NCBI GenBank assembly: GCA_012295275.1
Contig: CM022666.1
Coordinates: forward strand, 4,684,887 to 4,748,886
Length of the DNA: 64,000 bases
Direction: 5' to 3'
Origin: Chrysomallon squamiferum
Lineage: Eukaryota; Mollusca; Gastropoda; Neomphalida; Peltospiridae
The notes beneath the pieces are model-generated. The model had not been told where the DNA came from and made no database searches. It saw only the letters and a list, made by a program, of their open reading frames with translations. Below, one piece after another: positions 1 to 11,749 of the stretch. Position 1 is the stretch's first letter. Each line of letters begins with the position of its first letter. Position numbers and translations under genes: made by a program.

Positions 1-790
1 ACACACTCATTTTACATAGAACATCCCTAGAACACATTCACTGTTTGTAGAACATCCACTGTACAGATTTACTGAACACAGACCATCAATAGTACATACA
101 TTACATATTCACTGTACAAAGAAAAGCCACTATGCATGGAGTATTCATTATCATTTAACATTAATTATATTTACAACATCCACATATGTACATGTTTAGA
201 ACATCAACTGTACAAAAACATCTTTGAACATAGAACATCTACAGCAGAACATCCATTGTGTACAGAACACCTACCATAGAAGAACATTCACTGCACACTG
301 AACATCTACTGTACTTGAGTATCCAATGTACAGTGTATACAGAACATCTGTACAAGATCATATTTTTACACAAGACACAGACTGAAGAACAGTCACCGCA
401 GAATAACGCCCATTGTACATAGAATATCATTTGTACAAGAGCATCCACTGTACAACGAATATCCAGTGTACAGGAACATCCATTGTACACAGAACATCTA
501 TTGTACAAGAATTTCCATTGTAAATAGAACAACTGTTGCACAAGAACATCTATTGTATAATGTGAGTAAAACCTAAAATAATAGTAAATAAAACCTGAAG
601 CAGAGTCCATCTTTTGTGAATGATGAGGACTGTCAGTGATTATTTTGTTAATAAAATTCTGGATGATGCTGTAGACAATAAAATTATCAACGATGAGGTT
701 GACATTGAATTTTTGAATGATGATGCTGAAGTAAAATTCTGAATAATGATGTTGACAGTGAAAATCTGAATGATGATGTAGGATGATGAC
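1..790 (+). repeat. R1 repeat block, copy A
   Basis: Degenerate array of roughly 25-35 bp units built from GAACATC and the palindromic word TGTACA, followed from about 620 by a few 30-bp units rich in GATGATG and TTGACA. The same block recurs at 18,495-19,215 in the same orientation and at 38,160-38,985 and 40,885-41,640 inverted. Apparent open frames here are by-products of the repeat. The block is cut by the window start and forms the outer end of the left duplication arm. Confidence 0.85.
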
Positions 791-1240
791 CATGACAACA
801 TTTGTTCTTACTTATGAGAATGTAATATTTTTAGGTTTTAAATTAATTTCTTTTCATGTATCTTTCATTGTCTGATCCTCGCTGGTTTCAAAAATTATTC
901 TTAACCTGACAAAACCAGATCTGTTAAAAGATGAAAAGAGAGAAAGTAAAACAAAACAAAATAATTAATTTCATGGAGTAAGTTTAGTTCATAAATATAT
1001 ATAATTAATTATTTAATAATTAATAAGGATAAGTAATGTGAATAATAACAACTGTAAATTAAATAAAACTATACACAAAAGTATTCATTAATTAATTCAA
1101 TAAATCAATAGTTTAACTAATAATAATAACAATAAACTAACTATAAGGATCACAAACAAACAAATAAAATAATATTCTTTAGAACTGAAATTAAAAGAAA
1201 ATTGATGTTCAAGAGACCATCTTAGACAGAAATAATTTAC
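791..1240. other. AT-rich spacer, no gene seen
   Basis: Low-complexity AT-rich sequence. A stretch at about 865-955 (TCTGATCCTCGCTGG and following) is conserved at 19,535-19,620 and inverted at about 38,010-38,090 and 40,740-40,820, so it belongs to the duplicated unit. No supportable exon. Confidence 0.6.
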
Positions 1241-1396
1241 CTTTCTCTGTAGATCCATAAAAGTGAACCAAACAGTTCCTTGAGCACCACAATGGACAAA
1301 AATACAACAACAATTTGAGCTGTATCCATGACGATGCGCCTGGCTGCAGTGAGTAAAGCGTCAAGTTGGTTTTCTACAATGTCTGGTCTCTCCGTC
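1241..1396 (-). CDS. Membrane-protein exon (ERPDIVENQ exon), copy 1, partial
   Basis: 156-nt open segment bounded by a TTTCACAG acceptor and an AAAG|GTAAAT donor. The open frame begins TERPDIVENQLDALL, continues with a basic stretch (AARRIVMDTAQ) and then about 20 hydrophobic residues (IVVVFLSIVVLKELFGSLLW), ending WIYRE. It looks like a cytosolic or lumenal loop entering a membrane helix. A second copy of the same length lies at 20,136-20,291. I do not recognise the family. The neighbouring exon at 1,764-1,896 cannot be joined to it without a stop, so the locus here may be a pseudogene. Confidence 0.45.
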
Positions 1397-1763
1397 CTGT
1401 GAAAGTAAATTGTAAAAACAGAGAATTAAAATTTAAACAAATACAAGAAAACATATTACTTCAAGTAGTGTCTTTAAGGTTATTAAACACTCAGATATGT
1501 ACAAATATAATCTGAGTTCTCACATAAACAGAACTAAGACAAATGCATTTACAGTTTTAAAATTATATTTGATAAAACTCTCTTTTAAATTCCCCGGATA
1601 CATAAATTACATGGTAAGTACTGTACTGGAATAATACTGTATCTCTGGATGTTCAAATCACGTCATTCTGTAACTTTTGTTTCATTTCCAGTTACATATT
1701 TAAGAAATCAACTAAAAAAGAAGTATTTAAAAATAAATAAATAAACTCACAGACAGCACTTAC

Positions 1764-1896
1764 TATGTCGTAACGGAGACCCAGTCTGTTGAAACTATGT
1801 TTGGTTAGACAACCTCTGACACGTGTACACAGCCATAACAAGGAGACACACAACTACAGTGACAACAGCATTTGGGATAAAAACGTTTTGGACAAC
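1764..1896 (-). pseudogene. Transmembrane-segment exon, copy 1
   Basis: Segment between a TTCATCCAG acceptor and a GTAAG donor. One frame reads VVQNVFIPNAVVTVVVCLLV then MAVYTCQRL and reaches a stop; the other frames also stop. It may be a terminal exon encoding a membrane helix plus a short tail, or a decayed internal exon. Related copies lie at about 2,310-2,375 (truncated), 35,835-35,885, 36,308-36,440 and 39,590-39,722. The family is not recognised. Confidence 0.35.
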
Positions 1897-2071
1897 CTGG
1901 ATGAAAAATAAAATTCAAAGAAAATATTAACTGCGAAAATAACAATAGTTATAAATAACAACAGCAATAACAATAATAGTACAAACAATTCTAGTAATGA
2001 TATTACATTAACAACAACAAGTATTTTTTTAGATAAAGGTCCTTCAGTAATAAAGAGTTATTTTCCTTAAT

Positions 2072-2080
<9 letters not shown>

Positions 2081-2137
<57 letters not shown>
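2081..2137. repeat. (TA)n microsatellite
   Basis: Uninterrupted TA dinucleotides inside the duplicated unit. The right-arm counterpart near 36,025-36,108 is longer and interrupted. Confidence 0.95.
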
Positions 2138-2142
<5 letters not shown>

Positions 2143-2309
2143 AGCCTTACATGTATTAATAGACACAGACATATAAACATGGATACACATATCAACCAGA
2201 AATATATATATATACACACACTCTAACGCACACATATATATACATACATACATAAATAATAATAATAAGTAGAATAATAAATATAAGTAGAATAATAATA
2301 ATAATAAGC

Positions 2310-2560
2310 AAAAGGAAACACACAACTATAGTGACAACAGCATTTGAGATAAAAAGTGTTTGGAATACCTGGATGAAAACTAAAATTGAAACAAAATATT
2401 AACTGCCAAAAAATGTCATAAACAACAATAATTACAATAACAATAATAATAACAACAACAATAGCGGTAAAATCCTTAAAGATATAAATAATAATGATGA
2501 CATTGATATTACAATAACAACAACAACAACGATCATTATTTGAGAAAATGGTCCTTAAGT
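2310..2560 (-). repeat. Tandem partial copy of the transmembrane exon and its intron
   Basis: Sequence from about 2,310 repeats the 5' half of the 1,764-1,896 exon and the following intron (TAACAACAACAATAGC-type tract). The right arm has the matching tandem pair at 35,690-35,885 and 36,150-36,440, so this small tandem duplication is older than the inverted duplication. Confidence 0.6.
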
Positions 2561-2734
2561 ACGAAAGAGTTATCTTCCTTAATATTCTCTGTTAAGACTT
2601 CTGCACTGATATACACTAATATACATATATAAACACACACACAAATACACGGAATACACACGCCTGTTGTAATACATCAATAAAAACGAGTATTCGCTAC
2701 GATTAACCTATCTAGTACATAATTATCTATCAAA

Positions 2735-3480
2735 CACAAACATGTAAACACATAGAGACAGACATACACACCTACCATTACATACAAAACACACAGGCAC
2801 AGACACATACCACACACACAAACATGTAAACACATAGAGACAGGCATACACATACCTACCATTACATACAAAACACACATGTATAGACACATACCATACA
2901 CACACAAACATGTAAACACATAGAGACAGGCATACACATACCTACCATTACATACAAATCACACATGCACAGACACATACCACACACACAAACATGTAAA
3001 CACATAGAGACAGGCATACACATACCTACCATTACATACAAAACACACATGCACAGACACATACTACACACACAAACATGTAAACACATAGAGACAGGAA
3101 TACACATACCTACCATTACATACAAAACACACATGCACAGACACATACTACACACACAAACATGTAAACACATAGAGACAGGAATACACATACCTACTAT
3201 TACATACAAAACACACATACACATACACAAACCACACACACAAACATGTAAACACATAGAGACAGGCAAACACATACCTACCATTACATACAAAACACAT
3301 ATCACACACACAAACATGTAAACACATAGAGACAGACATACACATACCTACCATTACATACAAATCACACATGTATAGACACATACCACACACACAAATA
3401 TGTAAACACATAGAGACAGGCTAACACATATCTACCATTACATACAAAACACACATGCATAGACACATATCACACACACA
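2735..3480. repeat. 84-bp minisatellite, about 9 units
   Basis: Tandem units carrying AAACATGTAAACACATAGAG and CCTACCATTACATACAAA, recurring every 73 to 90 bp. All ORFs on both strands here are repeat translations. The inverted right-arm counterpart (35,200-35,500) has only about 4 units, which accounts for most of the length difference between the arms. Confidence 0.93.
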
Positions 3481-3820
3481 AACATGCACACGAATACAAA
3501 CACACACAAACACTATGTGCATATGCATGTACACACACACATCTATAGACATACTCACAAACATACATTCACACATTCCAAACCAATACCCAAAATTTCA
3601 AAATACACCTGTACGAAAACAGGTACATTTAATATTCACCTGAATTTCAGAAATTCTTAAAATAGTCGAATATTTTCAAACAGAGTTTTAGCTTTTCAGT
3701 TTTCTCTCTAAATACGTCATCGTTACCTTCATCATCAGCTGTCAAGATGATTCACTGTTTGTATTATAGAAATACCTATTGGGTCTCTAATAGTGTATGC
3801 AAATAAATCTTCTCAATATT

Positions 3821-3823
<3 letters not shown>

Positions 3824-3898
<75 letters not shown>
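3824..3898. repeat. (CT)n microsatellite
   Basis: Pure CT dinucleotides. Its mirror in the right arm is the (GA)n tract at 34,784-34,857, which is preceded there by an extra (TA)n stretch. Confidence 0.95.
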
Positions 3899-3902
<4 letters not shown>

Positions 3903-4123
3903 CTTTTCAAACTTACAAAAGTCGAGAATACCTGAAAACTATTTAACGCAATGTTAAAATAAAGCTTAGTTTTCAACACAACAACGTAGAGAGTATTTCA
4001 TAGAGATACAATTAATTGTAACATAACTGATTATAATTATAAAAACTCTACAGCTGATTTAGTCCACTATAAATACATAAATAAATAAATAGGTAAAAGG
4101 CGAAGAAACGTATTAACTGTTCG

Positions 4124-4124
<1 letters not shown>

Positions 4125-4158
<34 letters not shown>
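4125..4158. repeat. (TG)n microsatellite
   Basis: Short TG array with a shortened mirror at about 34,498-34,525. Confidence 0.9.
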
Positions 4159-4162
<4 letters not shown>

Positions 4163-4298
4163 CCTCTGTGTGAGATGGAGAGTCAGAGTACGAGAAAGAT
4201 ACGAAAAGTTTTCAGTCTGGAAAACAAACAGAGCAAATCTAAAGTTTTTAATATCATATCTTTATTTACTAAATTTTATTCAACATTATTATTAATAT

Positions 4299-4321
4299 TA
4301 CTGTCATTATTATTATTATTA

Positions 4322-4370
<49 letters not shown>
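4299..4370. repeat. (ATT)n microsatellite
   Basis: ATT trinucleotides just upstream of the small membrane-protein exon. The mirror copy at 34,262-34,340 is longer. Confidence 0.93.
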
Positions 4371-4374
<4 letters not shown>

Positions 4375-4421
4375 ATTTATTTATTTATTTATTTCTATGA
4401 TTAGTTGTTTGTTTATTTCAG

Positions 4422-5112
<691 letters not shown>

Positions 5113-5179
5113 AGAAAAGATGTGTGATAATCAGATAAATGACTGTAATATATTTTATTTTCCATTTAGTTATTAAAAA

Positions 5180-7630
5180 GTTATTTTTGTTGTACTGTTT
5201 ATTTATTTATTACATACATCAATATTAAGTAGATTAAGCTATGTAATTATATATTTATATGAATTATTCCTGGCTTTTTTTCAAAACAAAGTAGAGTGCG
5301 TTGTTTTCCGGAGTAGAATTTTATCTTACGATGTATATCTATGTGGTCTTTAACACTAAATAGGGGGTTATGTAACGGTTGATTAAAAATGTATTTAGTG
5401 ACGTTGTTAAATTAAAAAACACAGTAATCATATTAATAAACTACGAGTAGTACAATAATATAGATAATATTTACTACATTAGGACCAGCCAAGCGAATCC
5501 TGTAACCAATAACGTATTTTTGACAGCAGTGTGTAAATTTCATTCTACGTTGGTGATATTTCCATCTCATATAAACGTAAATACAACGTTCTTGACACTT
5601 CAGAGATAATAAAAACTGAAATTATTAAATAAAATCTTATTTAACAAGCAGAGAAGACCGTCTGATGAGATGCATGATTATATATATAAATTATGTTAAT
5701 TAATAACTTCCTGTCACTTCTCCGCGCATGTCTCTTTACAAATACTTGCAGATGTAGGATTAGTTTTGGGACAGTTTTTGTTCTTGGAGTGGACAGACTG
5801 CCAGAAATATAGATACAGAAATATTGTTTCATAAAAAGTTGTCGCGTTACTTTCTTCTTATTTCCACAGTTTTAAAATGCCCGAAATACTACTCCTTATG
5901 GGTTTCCTCAGACAACCTGAAAATGGAACCATTTTCATTGGCTACGCTATATTGGCTAAAACTGAGCGTTGAATCGGGGCTAAATATTAGTGAAACAAAC
6001 CAGTTTTTCATACATTTTATTTACGGTGTGGACATAAGTTTCCAAAACTTTAGATATCCTTGAAAACACTGTGACGAATTTCCAAAAATATTCAAGACTT
6101 TCCAAAACGCATAGGAACTTGTGTATAATAGTATCACATTTAGGTTATTCCAGTAAACAATCAGTATGTCAAGGTCACTGTATGAAAGCGACGAAAGGGG
6201 AGCCATCACGTGGTATAAATGTTAGCTTTGTTCAATACATGCGCATGCGTATTAACAAGAGTTAGGACGCGCAATAGTGTATAGTGTTTTTACTATCACT
6301 TACTATCATACTGTGCGCGCACACACACATATACTCTCATACATTTGTTTTTCTTTAATTTTAATTTTGTTTTTTAATTATTTATTTATTTTTTACCGTT
6401 GTTTTTAATTAATTATATTTTTGCCTTTTTTTTAAATTTAATTATTATTTCTTATTTCTTGCTGTTTTAGAAACTTTATTTATTACTGATTATGACGTAC
6501 AATTTATAGCCTGGATGGAAAGCTCAGTTCTAGAAGAAAGTTATTTATTATTTCTCAGAAACCTTAATCTTAAGAAACACACAAACATACACAAACATTT
6601 TCAAAACAGTTTTATGAATGGGTGCACGCACTGTCTTGCAAATGGCGTTCATGACCTAGTTACTGCTTTGTTAATGAACAGACCTGAAAATTAATAATAA
6701 TAAAAATTAAAAAAGTATCGGTGCTCATATTCATTTTCAACAACAATAACAACAACAACCAAACAACAGATGTATTTATTTATATCAATAATAGTTCATT
6801 CATACTTTCTAAATCCGTCTGTTAGTAATACGGTTGACAACTTTACCTAGTGACCTGACAACTATTTATAGCTTGGGTGGAAAGCCCAGTTCACAAACTA
6901 AATTAATATTCATTACTTCTCGGAAATCTTCAAGGAGTTTGAAACAGACCAACCATATAGTGTTAATATGTTGTTATTCAAAATACTGGCAACTCTCCAA
7001 ATAATGTTATTAGAGTATAAAAAACGTTTTAAATAATAAATAGGTGTAAGTATATGTGTATGTGTGTATATGTTGTTAATATATTTTGTAACTTTGTTAT
7101 TGGAGGCAAGTAACACAAAATGATCTGTTACTTGTTAGTATTCATGATCACAGGATCCACTGATACAAATCAGTCCTGGACAAACAGCGTGGTTTCGTGA
7201 ACTGATCGCTCATTCTTATTTATTTATTTATCTCATAAAATCAGATGAATAAATTAGAAACTGATATTATTATATTTGAGTATTTGAAATTATTTATTTG
7301 TCATGAATGTCTGCTATTTAAAGAAAATACATAGATGTTCATACTGAATACATCAAGCTTTTCAAGTATTCATTTTTATGGGTGTTTTGTCCTAATTTCT
7401 TCATAAAGTACAAGCCAGCAGCGGTTCCAGTCATGTTGATATCAGTGATAATAATAAACCACGACTCCAACATTTTTTATAGAAAATGTCATTTTACCGG
7501 AGATAGAGAAAAAATCCCTGTTTTCAAAGCAGATCTTACTCTATGTTTTTCTGTAGTAAAAATGGTTGATTAATGTAAAATGAATTTTTTTTTTAAGATG
7601 AGCGATGTTCCCATCCGGTCGGCTTAGTCT
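5180..7630. other. AT-rich flank between the membrane-protein gene and the TNF 3' end
   Basis: No exon is supported. It mirrors 30,950-33,470 closely. Short open frames at 5,641-6,265 and 7,382-7,573 recur in the right arm, but indels between the arms break their frames (for example extra bases near 7,480 relative to 31,180). It contains two copies of the approximately 75-bp motif described under repeats. Confidence 0.6.
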
Positions 7631-7715
7631 GTTGATTATGACGAACTATTTACAGCCTGGGTGAAAAGTTCAGTTCTTGAACAATGTTATTTGTTACTTC
7701 TGAGAAATATTAATA
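6480..7715. repeat. 75-bp interspersed motif, three copies downstream of left TNF
   Basis: Segments at about 6,490-6,560, 6,845-6,930 and 7,635-7,710 share ATTTATAGCCTGGGTGGAAA, a central CAGTTC, and TTATTTATTACTTCTC then GAAAT. The right arm has the same three at about 30,945-31,015, 31,735-31,805 and 32,095-32,165. Further copies occur near 24,890, 26,785 and 46,400. Some copies can form a short TGGG/CCCA hairpin. It may be a small dispersed element or a 3'-UTR element; I cannot tell. Confidence 0.6.
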
Positions 7716-7793
7716 AAAAAAAAACACACACCCCAAAAGAAAAAATACTTAGAAAACTGAAAATTATATATTGCCAATTATAGTTCAGGCCTC

Positions 7794-9740
7794 TCAAAGC
7801 ATATACAGGCCAAAGTAGGTGGTCTCGGGATCTCTCAAAATTCTGTTCACAACTGATGTTCTCACCACTGCAGTGTCATTGGCTTTCAGGTAGTAAACAG
7901 CTCCAATGTAGGAAGCAACAAAACCTTCCTGGTATCTTCCTACTTTGCATGTTGTTTGAGGATTTCTGTAGAGGACTTCATGATTTGGATATTTTTCAAC
8001 TGAGTGGCACAGCCTAGCGTATTCTAGCTCTGTGATTTGGTTGGCATGGAATAAAACGTTGCTGTATATGAAGTAGTAAGCAGCTTCTTTGACTTGAATC
8101 CCGTCAGCGACAACAGCTGCAGCTCCTTTCACAAACGATCTTTTACCAGACGACGTCCATTTGACGAGAGGCTTCGATGTGTCTGAAAAGTTTGTAAGAA
8201 TAAATGATTTTTAAATAATATTTTTATTTTAAATTGTTAACAGTTGTAGTTAATATCACTAATATATTTCTATAACTACTACAAACTCCTGCTATTGACT
8301 ACTTTAGTACCATCATTGATATTCTTACTACTAACTTGCTAATACCATTGTTATCACAATTTCTTCTATTATTTCCTAACCACTACTAATATCTATGTGA
8401 TTACTACTACAACTACTTTTACCAGACCAACTACTACTACTACAACTACTTTTACCAGACCAACTACTACTATTACTTCTATTTTACTACCACATTTATT
8501 ACCAAATCACCTCTTTTACAGATTAAAATTACTCTGCTACTAATACTACTACTCTATTACTATTACTACTACTCTAATACTACTATTACTAGTACTCTAC
8601 TACTGCTACTACTATTACTATTTCTACTGCTACCACTGCTACTACTACTTGTTTTCTTACTTTCTGTCATATGTTGCATTTACTTCCATTTGTAGATGAG
8701 CCGTAGTCTTCACATTGTTTTTATTATTCAGTTTGTAAGCGACCTCTCTGATCTGTTTAAGTTTCTGTTCTGAAATATATATATGCATACATACATAGAT
8801 TCGTACACGTTGATTTTATTATCTAAATTCAAAAGCTCAGCGACATCTCTGAAACACGCACATACATACACATATATAAATACACACTTGTACGTGTTTA
8901 CATACATAGACTGTACACAAATATGCACGTACATACAAATACATAATTATAAAAACTTTTGTGGATATTTAAATATGTGTGCCTGAATGTTTCTGTTTGT
9001 GTGTGGGTCTTTTTCTGTATGTTTGTGTGTCTGTGTTTGTATATGTATATGTTTATGACTTTTCTTGTGTGAGTCCGTGTTTCTGCGACTTTGTCTTTTT
9101 ATGTATATCTGAGTGTGTATATATGTGTCTGTATTAACTTACCACTTTTCTCAGCTTTTGTATGACTTTCACTCAGTTTCTAAAAAGAATGTTAATAACC
9201 AATTTGAAACTAGTCTACAATAATCAATATTAAATTTATAAATATTTTTCAGAACTATTAATTTCTCCTTTTCATAATTCTAATATTATTAAACATATAT
9301 TGATCTTTCTTTTCTTTTTTTTCTTTTTTCTTTTTTTAATTTCATTTATAATGATTTTAACTTTTTTATATTTGTGCAGAGAATTTACTTTTCTTAATTT
9401 CATATCTACAGAAAATATTATTTTTTTCATTTAATGTATTTATTGAATTATTGTTTTTAGAATTGAATACAGAATTTACCTTTTTCATAATTTCACTGAT
9501 CACTTTTTCTCCATCTCTGTAACAGCAATACATGGTATTGTTCCTGTTTCTGTTCGTAGATTTGTCATCACAACAGTTTTCTCCTGGTTTGCACGAGATT
9601 TTCACACACAGTTCCCGATGAAACAACAAATTGGTTTCTCTGTTCAGAAATTCGTTTAATGTTACAGATACAATGACACTGATGAGTATGAAGTTTAGTA
9701 CCATAAGAGAAATGGCAATGACTGGACGAATTGGTACCAT
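7794..9740 (-). pseudogene. TNF-superfamily ligand, left copy, frameshifted at the exon 3/4 junction
   Basis: Four coding exons on the minus strand: 9,480-9,740 (ATG, signal-anchor helix and Cys-rich stalk), 9,143-9,179, 8,661-8,769 and 7,794-8,182 (most of the TNF homology domain, ending YFGLYML). All have consensus splice sites. Exon 3 is 109 nt, not 108 as in the right copy: an extra base next to the donor (ACAGAAAG|GTAAG against ACAAAAG|GTAAG region) puts exon 4 out of frame, with a TAA about 14 codons into it. The exon 4 domain frame itself remains open. It could be a recent pseudogene, a sequencing error, or rescued by another donor I cannot see. The TNF family assignment rests on AHL, W and YYFIYS strand motifs. 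Confidence 0.75.
8390..8650. repeat. (TAC)n-rich trinucleotide tract in TNF intron 3
   Basis: Imperfect CTA/CTG/CTT trinucleotides within the left TNF intron 3, including a 27-bp duplicated unit (TACTTTTACCAGACCAACTA). The same tract is present inverted at 29,998-30,260 in the right copy. Confidence 0.85.
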
Positions 9741-9884
9741 TTTGTGTAACAACTTTTATTTCCTTCAGAAGTAGTCTGTAAAACATGACGAAAAGAAGAA
9801 AAAAATGTTATTAGTAATAAATAATACCAAGATAAATACACACACACGCACCCGTACACAGTCTCAGTATGCACACACCTATAC

Positions 9885-10295
9885 TGATTCTGCCACACTC
9901 GGAGTTACTCCCCCCACTCTGGTTATCTACAGAATCGCCAAACAAAGCCTGTGTTAAAATTTCTCTGGTTTGCTCTGTCTTGTTTGACTGGGCAGTTGAA
10001 ATGTTTGTTATGAATATTTACAATTCTAATAGCTCAGCCTTCTTGGCTCTTTTGATAAACGTTACACTAGGATTGTTCAATGTATCTTAATCCATAATAA
10101 TTTCTCCGTTTTGACTTATTTATTTTAATATCGTTATTATTTTGTTGTGTTGTGTTTTCTCAAGTGGATTTAAACAGAAATTAGCTGTCATTAAACTGAG
10201 AAAATACTCAGTACATCTAAAGAAATAATTCCATAAGAATTTTAGAAAACGAGACCCAAAATTAATTATTTGAAAAATCCCGGACGAGAGCCCCA
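9885..10295 (-). mobile_element. LTR retrotransposon leader and gag start, fragment
   Basis: From about 9,888 upward the sequence is the reverse complement of the gag leader seen at 50,890-51,110 and 53,230-53,440 (ATTGATTCTGCCACACTCGG is the inverted gag-start region). It then runs into the non-coding leader and a primer-binding-site-like sequence at 10,277-10,295. The left TNF duplication arm stops at this junction. Confidence 0.75.
10277..10295 (-). promoter_or_regulatory. Primer-binding-site-like sequence next to an LTR
   Basis: Minus-strand TGGGGCTCTCGTCCGGGAT, adjoining the LTR-like block. It resembles the tRNA-Pro-type primer site of retroelements (TGGGG, then CTCGTCCGGGAT) apart from a small internal difference. 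Identical copies occur at 11,925-11,943 (minus), 50,696-50,714 (plus) and 53,030-53,048 (plus). Confidence 0.6.
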
Positions 10296-11040
10296 ACTTT
10301 TATGTTCCTGTCACGTGGCTCACATCTCTAAACACCTTGAATGTTTTATTATGACTCAGTCTAGGGTAACAATGTGTTTTACTGGCCACCTAACAAAGAA
10401 TATAAACGCTAAATTGACAGCAATCTATATAAATCAATAAGTCTATCTACTCACTAGAGAAATAAACACAACAGTAGTTACGATTCACGTTAATTATTTC
10501 ATTATGATATACAGGTGACTTGATAATAATACATTAAACAATCATAAAACATACGTTTAAGTAATTTTTATTAATGATACGAGTACGGTCATACGGGGAA
10601 AGAAGACAAAATATTGGTTTCCCCGCCTGACTGATATTTCGTCTTGACTGTTTTCTTCGCTTACGTCTCTCTTTATTACCTTTGAACCTGGAACCTTGAA
10701 TAAAATTAACGTGCTGATCAGAGCGAGCTGTTGTCTACGACAGGCACGCTTTCTGACACGTCAACAGTAGTTTTAAAAACGCCATGGAGTTAAAAACTTA
10801 GCGGAAATAATAAAAGGAGCGGATGTGATTGTAGTAATAATTAAAGTTACGCAATTTCAATTCCATAACTTAAATATGAAAGATCGGATGTCATTTGAGG
10901 TAACGCAATCTGAATTCATCGCTTAAAAATAAAAGGAGCGGAGCTCTGATTGAAGTAACAAATTTGAATTCCGTGACTTTCTTAACCGCGATATTCATTT
11001 TTTTCAAGTTGGTATAATATCACATAATATTATACAAATG
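10296..11040 (-). mobile_element. LTR-like block 1
   Basis: Reverse-oriented block containing TAATGTATTATTATCAAGTC, the GTCAGGCGGGGAAACCAATA segment and repeated ATCCGCTCCTTTTATT boxes. It is repeated at 11,944-13,060, 49,550-50,695 and 52,290-53,029. It ends at the primer-site-like sequence, which is why I call it an LTR. Its outer boundary is uncertain because the upstream boxes merge into a minisatellite. Confidence 0.65.
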
Positions 11041-11419
11041 AAATAGTGAAATTGTAAGTGAAATTATAATTTTATATAAATATATATATAACCTATGAAA
11101 TAAGTAAAACATTTTACATACCTAAATGATGAAAAAAATTAACTTGCTAATCAGAAGAACCTGTTGTGAGGCACGCTTTCTGGCAGGCGTCGTTGATTTT
11201 TATACTTGAAAAGATCGTATTGTATTCTCTACCTGCTCACGCATTCATTTTTGACTGGCTAAGAGGAAGTGTCGTCTTCTTTATTTGAATTTATTGGTTA
11301 ATGGTTTTTTTCTTCTTATGTATTTAATTATTTGCTATATATTTCGTAGTTAACGTAATAAAATGAGCAAAGCTATTAAATGTATTGTTTATGCATATTG
11401 TTCGTAAATAAATTACATA

Positions 11420-11538
11420 TTATAGCTGATATTGCTATAATAGTATTCTATTGCTGTGTCATCTAAACCATAAACAACAAAAGGAGAACATGTAGTCTGT
11501 GTATCACACAGTGGACAGTTCCAGCCCGGATTTATCAT
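11420..11538 (-). other. Family A exon-like block, copy A1
   Basis: Frame from 11,538 reads MINPGWNCPLCDTQTTCSPF then VVYGL and stays open into unrelated sequence. It belongs to a six-member family (13,739; 14,590; 26,593; 48,773; 51,696). This copy is truncated at its 3' side. Confidence 0.5.
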
Positions 11539-11669
11539 CTTACAAGTAATCAGAATAAATAAGTGTAGTCATCCATGTGTGTTTCTGTGTTTTTCTTTGT
11601 CTGTCTGTGTTTGTGTCTATGTATAGAATAAATGTGTATGTTTATATTTGTGTTTGTGTATGTGTCTCT

Positions 11670-11726
11670 GTTAACGTAACACTTTAATCGGCTTTTGTCT
11701 GACTTTCACTCTGTTTCTAAAAAGAA
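11670..11726 (-). pseudogene. TNF ligand exon 2 remnant
   Basis: Reverse complement matches TNF exon 2 (compare 9,143-9,179) with its CTTTTTAG acceptor. It has scattered changes and a degraded donor (TGTTACGTTAAC in place of TGGTAAGTTAAC). An inverted counterpart is at 51,500-51,545. Confidence 0.65.
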
Positions 11727-11749
11727 TTTTGATAACGACTTATAATAAT

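Noticed and set aside
2044-3411. Cys-, Val- and Tyr-rich ORFs on both strands
   Set aside because: Translations of TA, CA and 84-bp tandem repeats; open only because of repeat composition.
2720-3480. CRISPR-like regular repeats
   Set aside because: Unit is a head-to-tail minisatellite without distinct spacers, in an intron-bearing animal genome.
5641-6265. Mirrored short ORFs at 5,641, 5,824 and 32,586, 32,817
   Set aside because: Conserved only because the arms are recent duplicates; indels and lack of splice or start context argue against coding.
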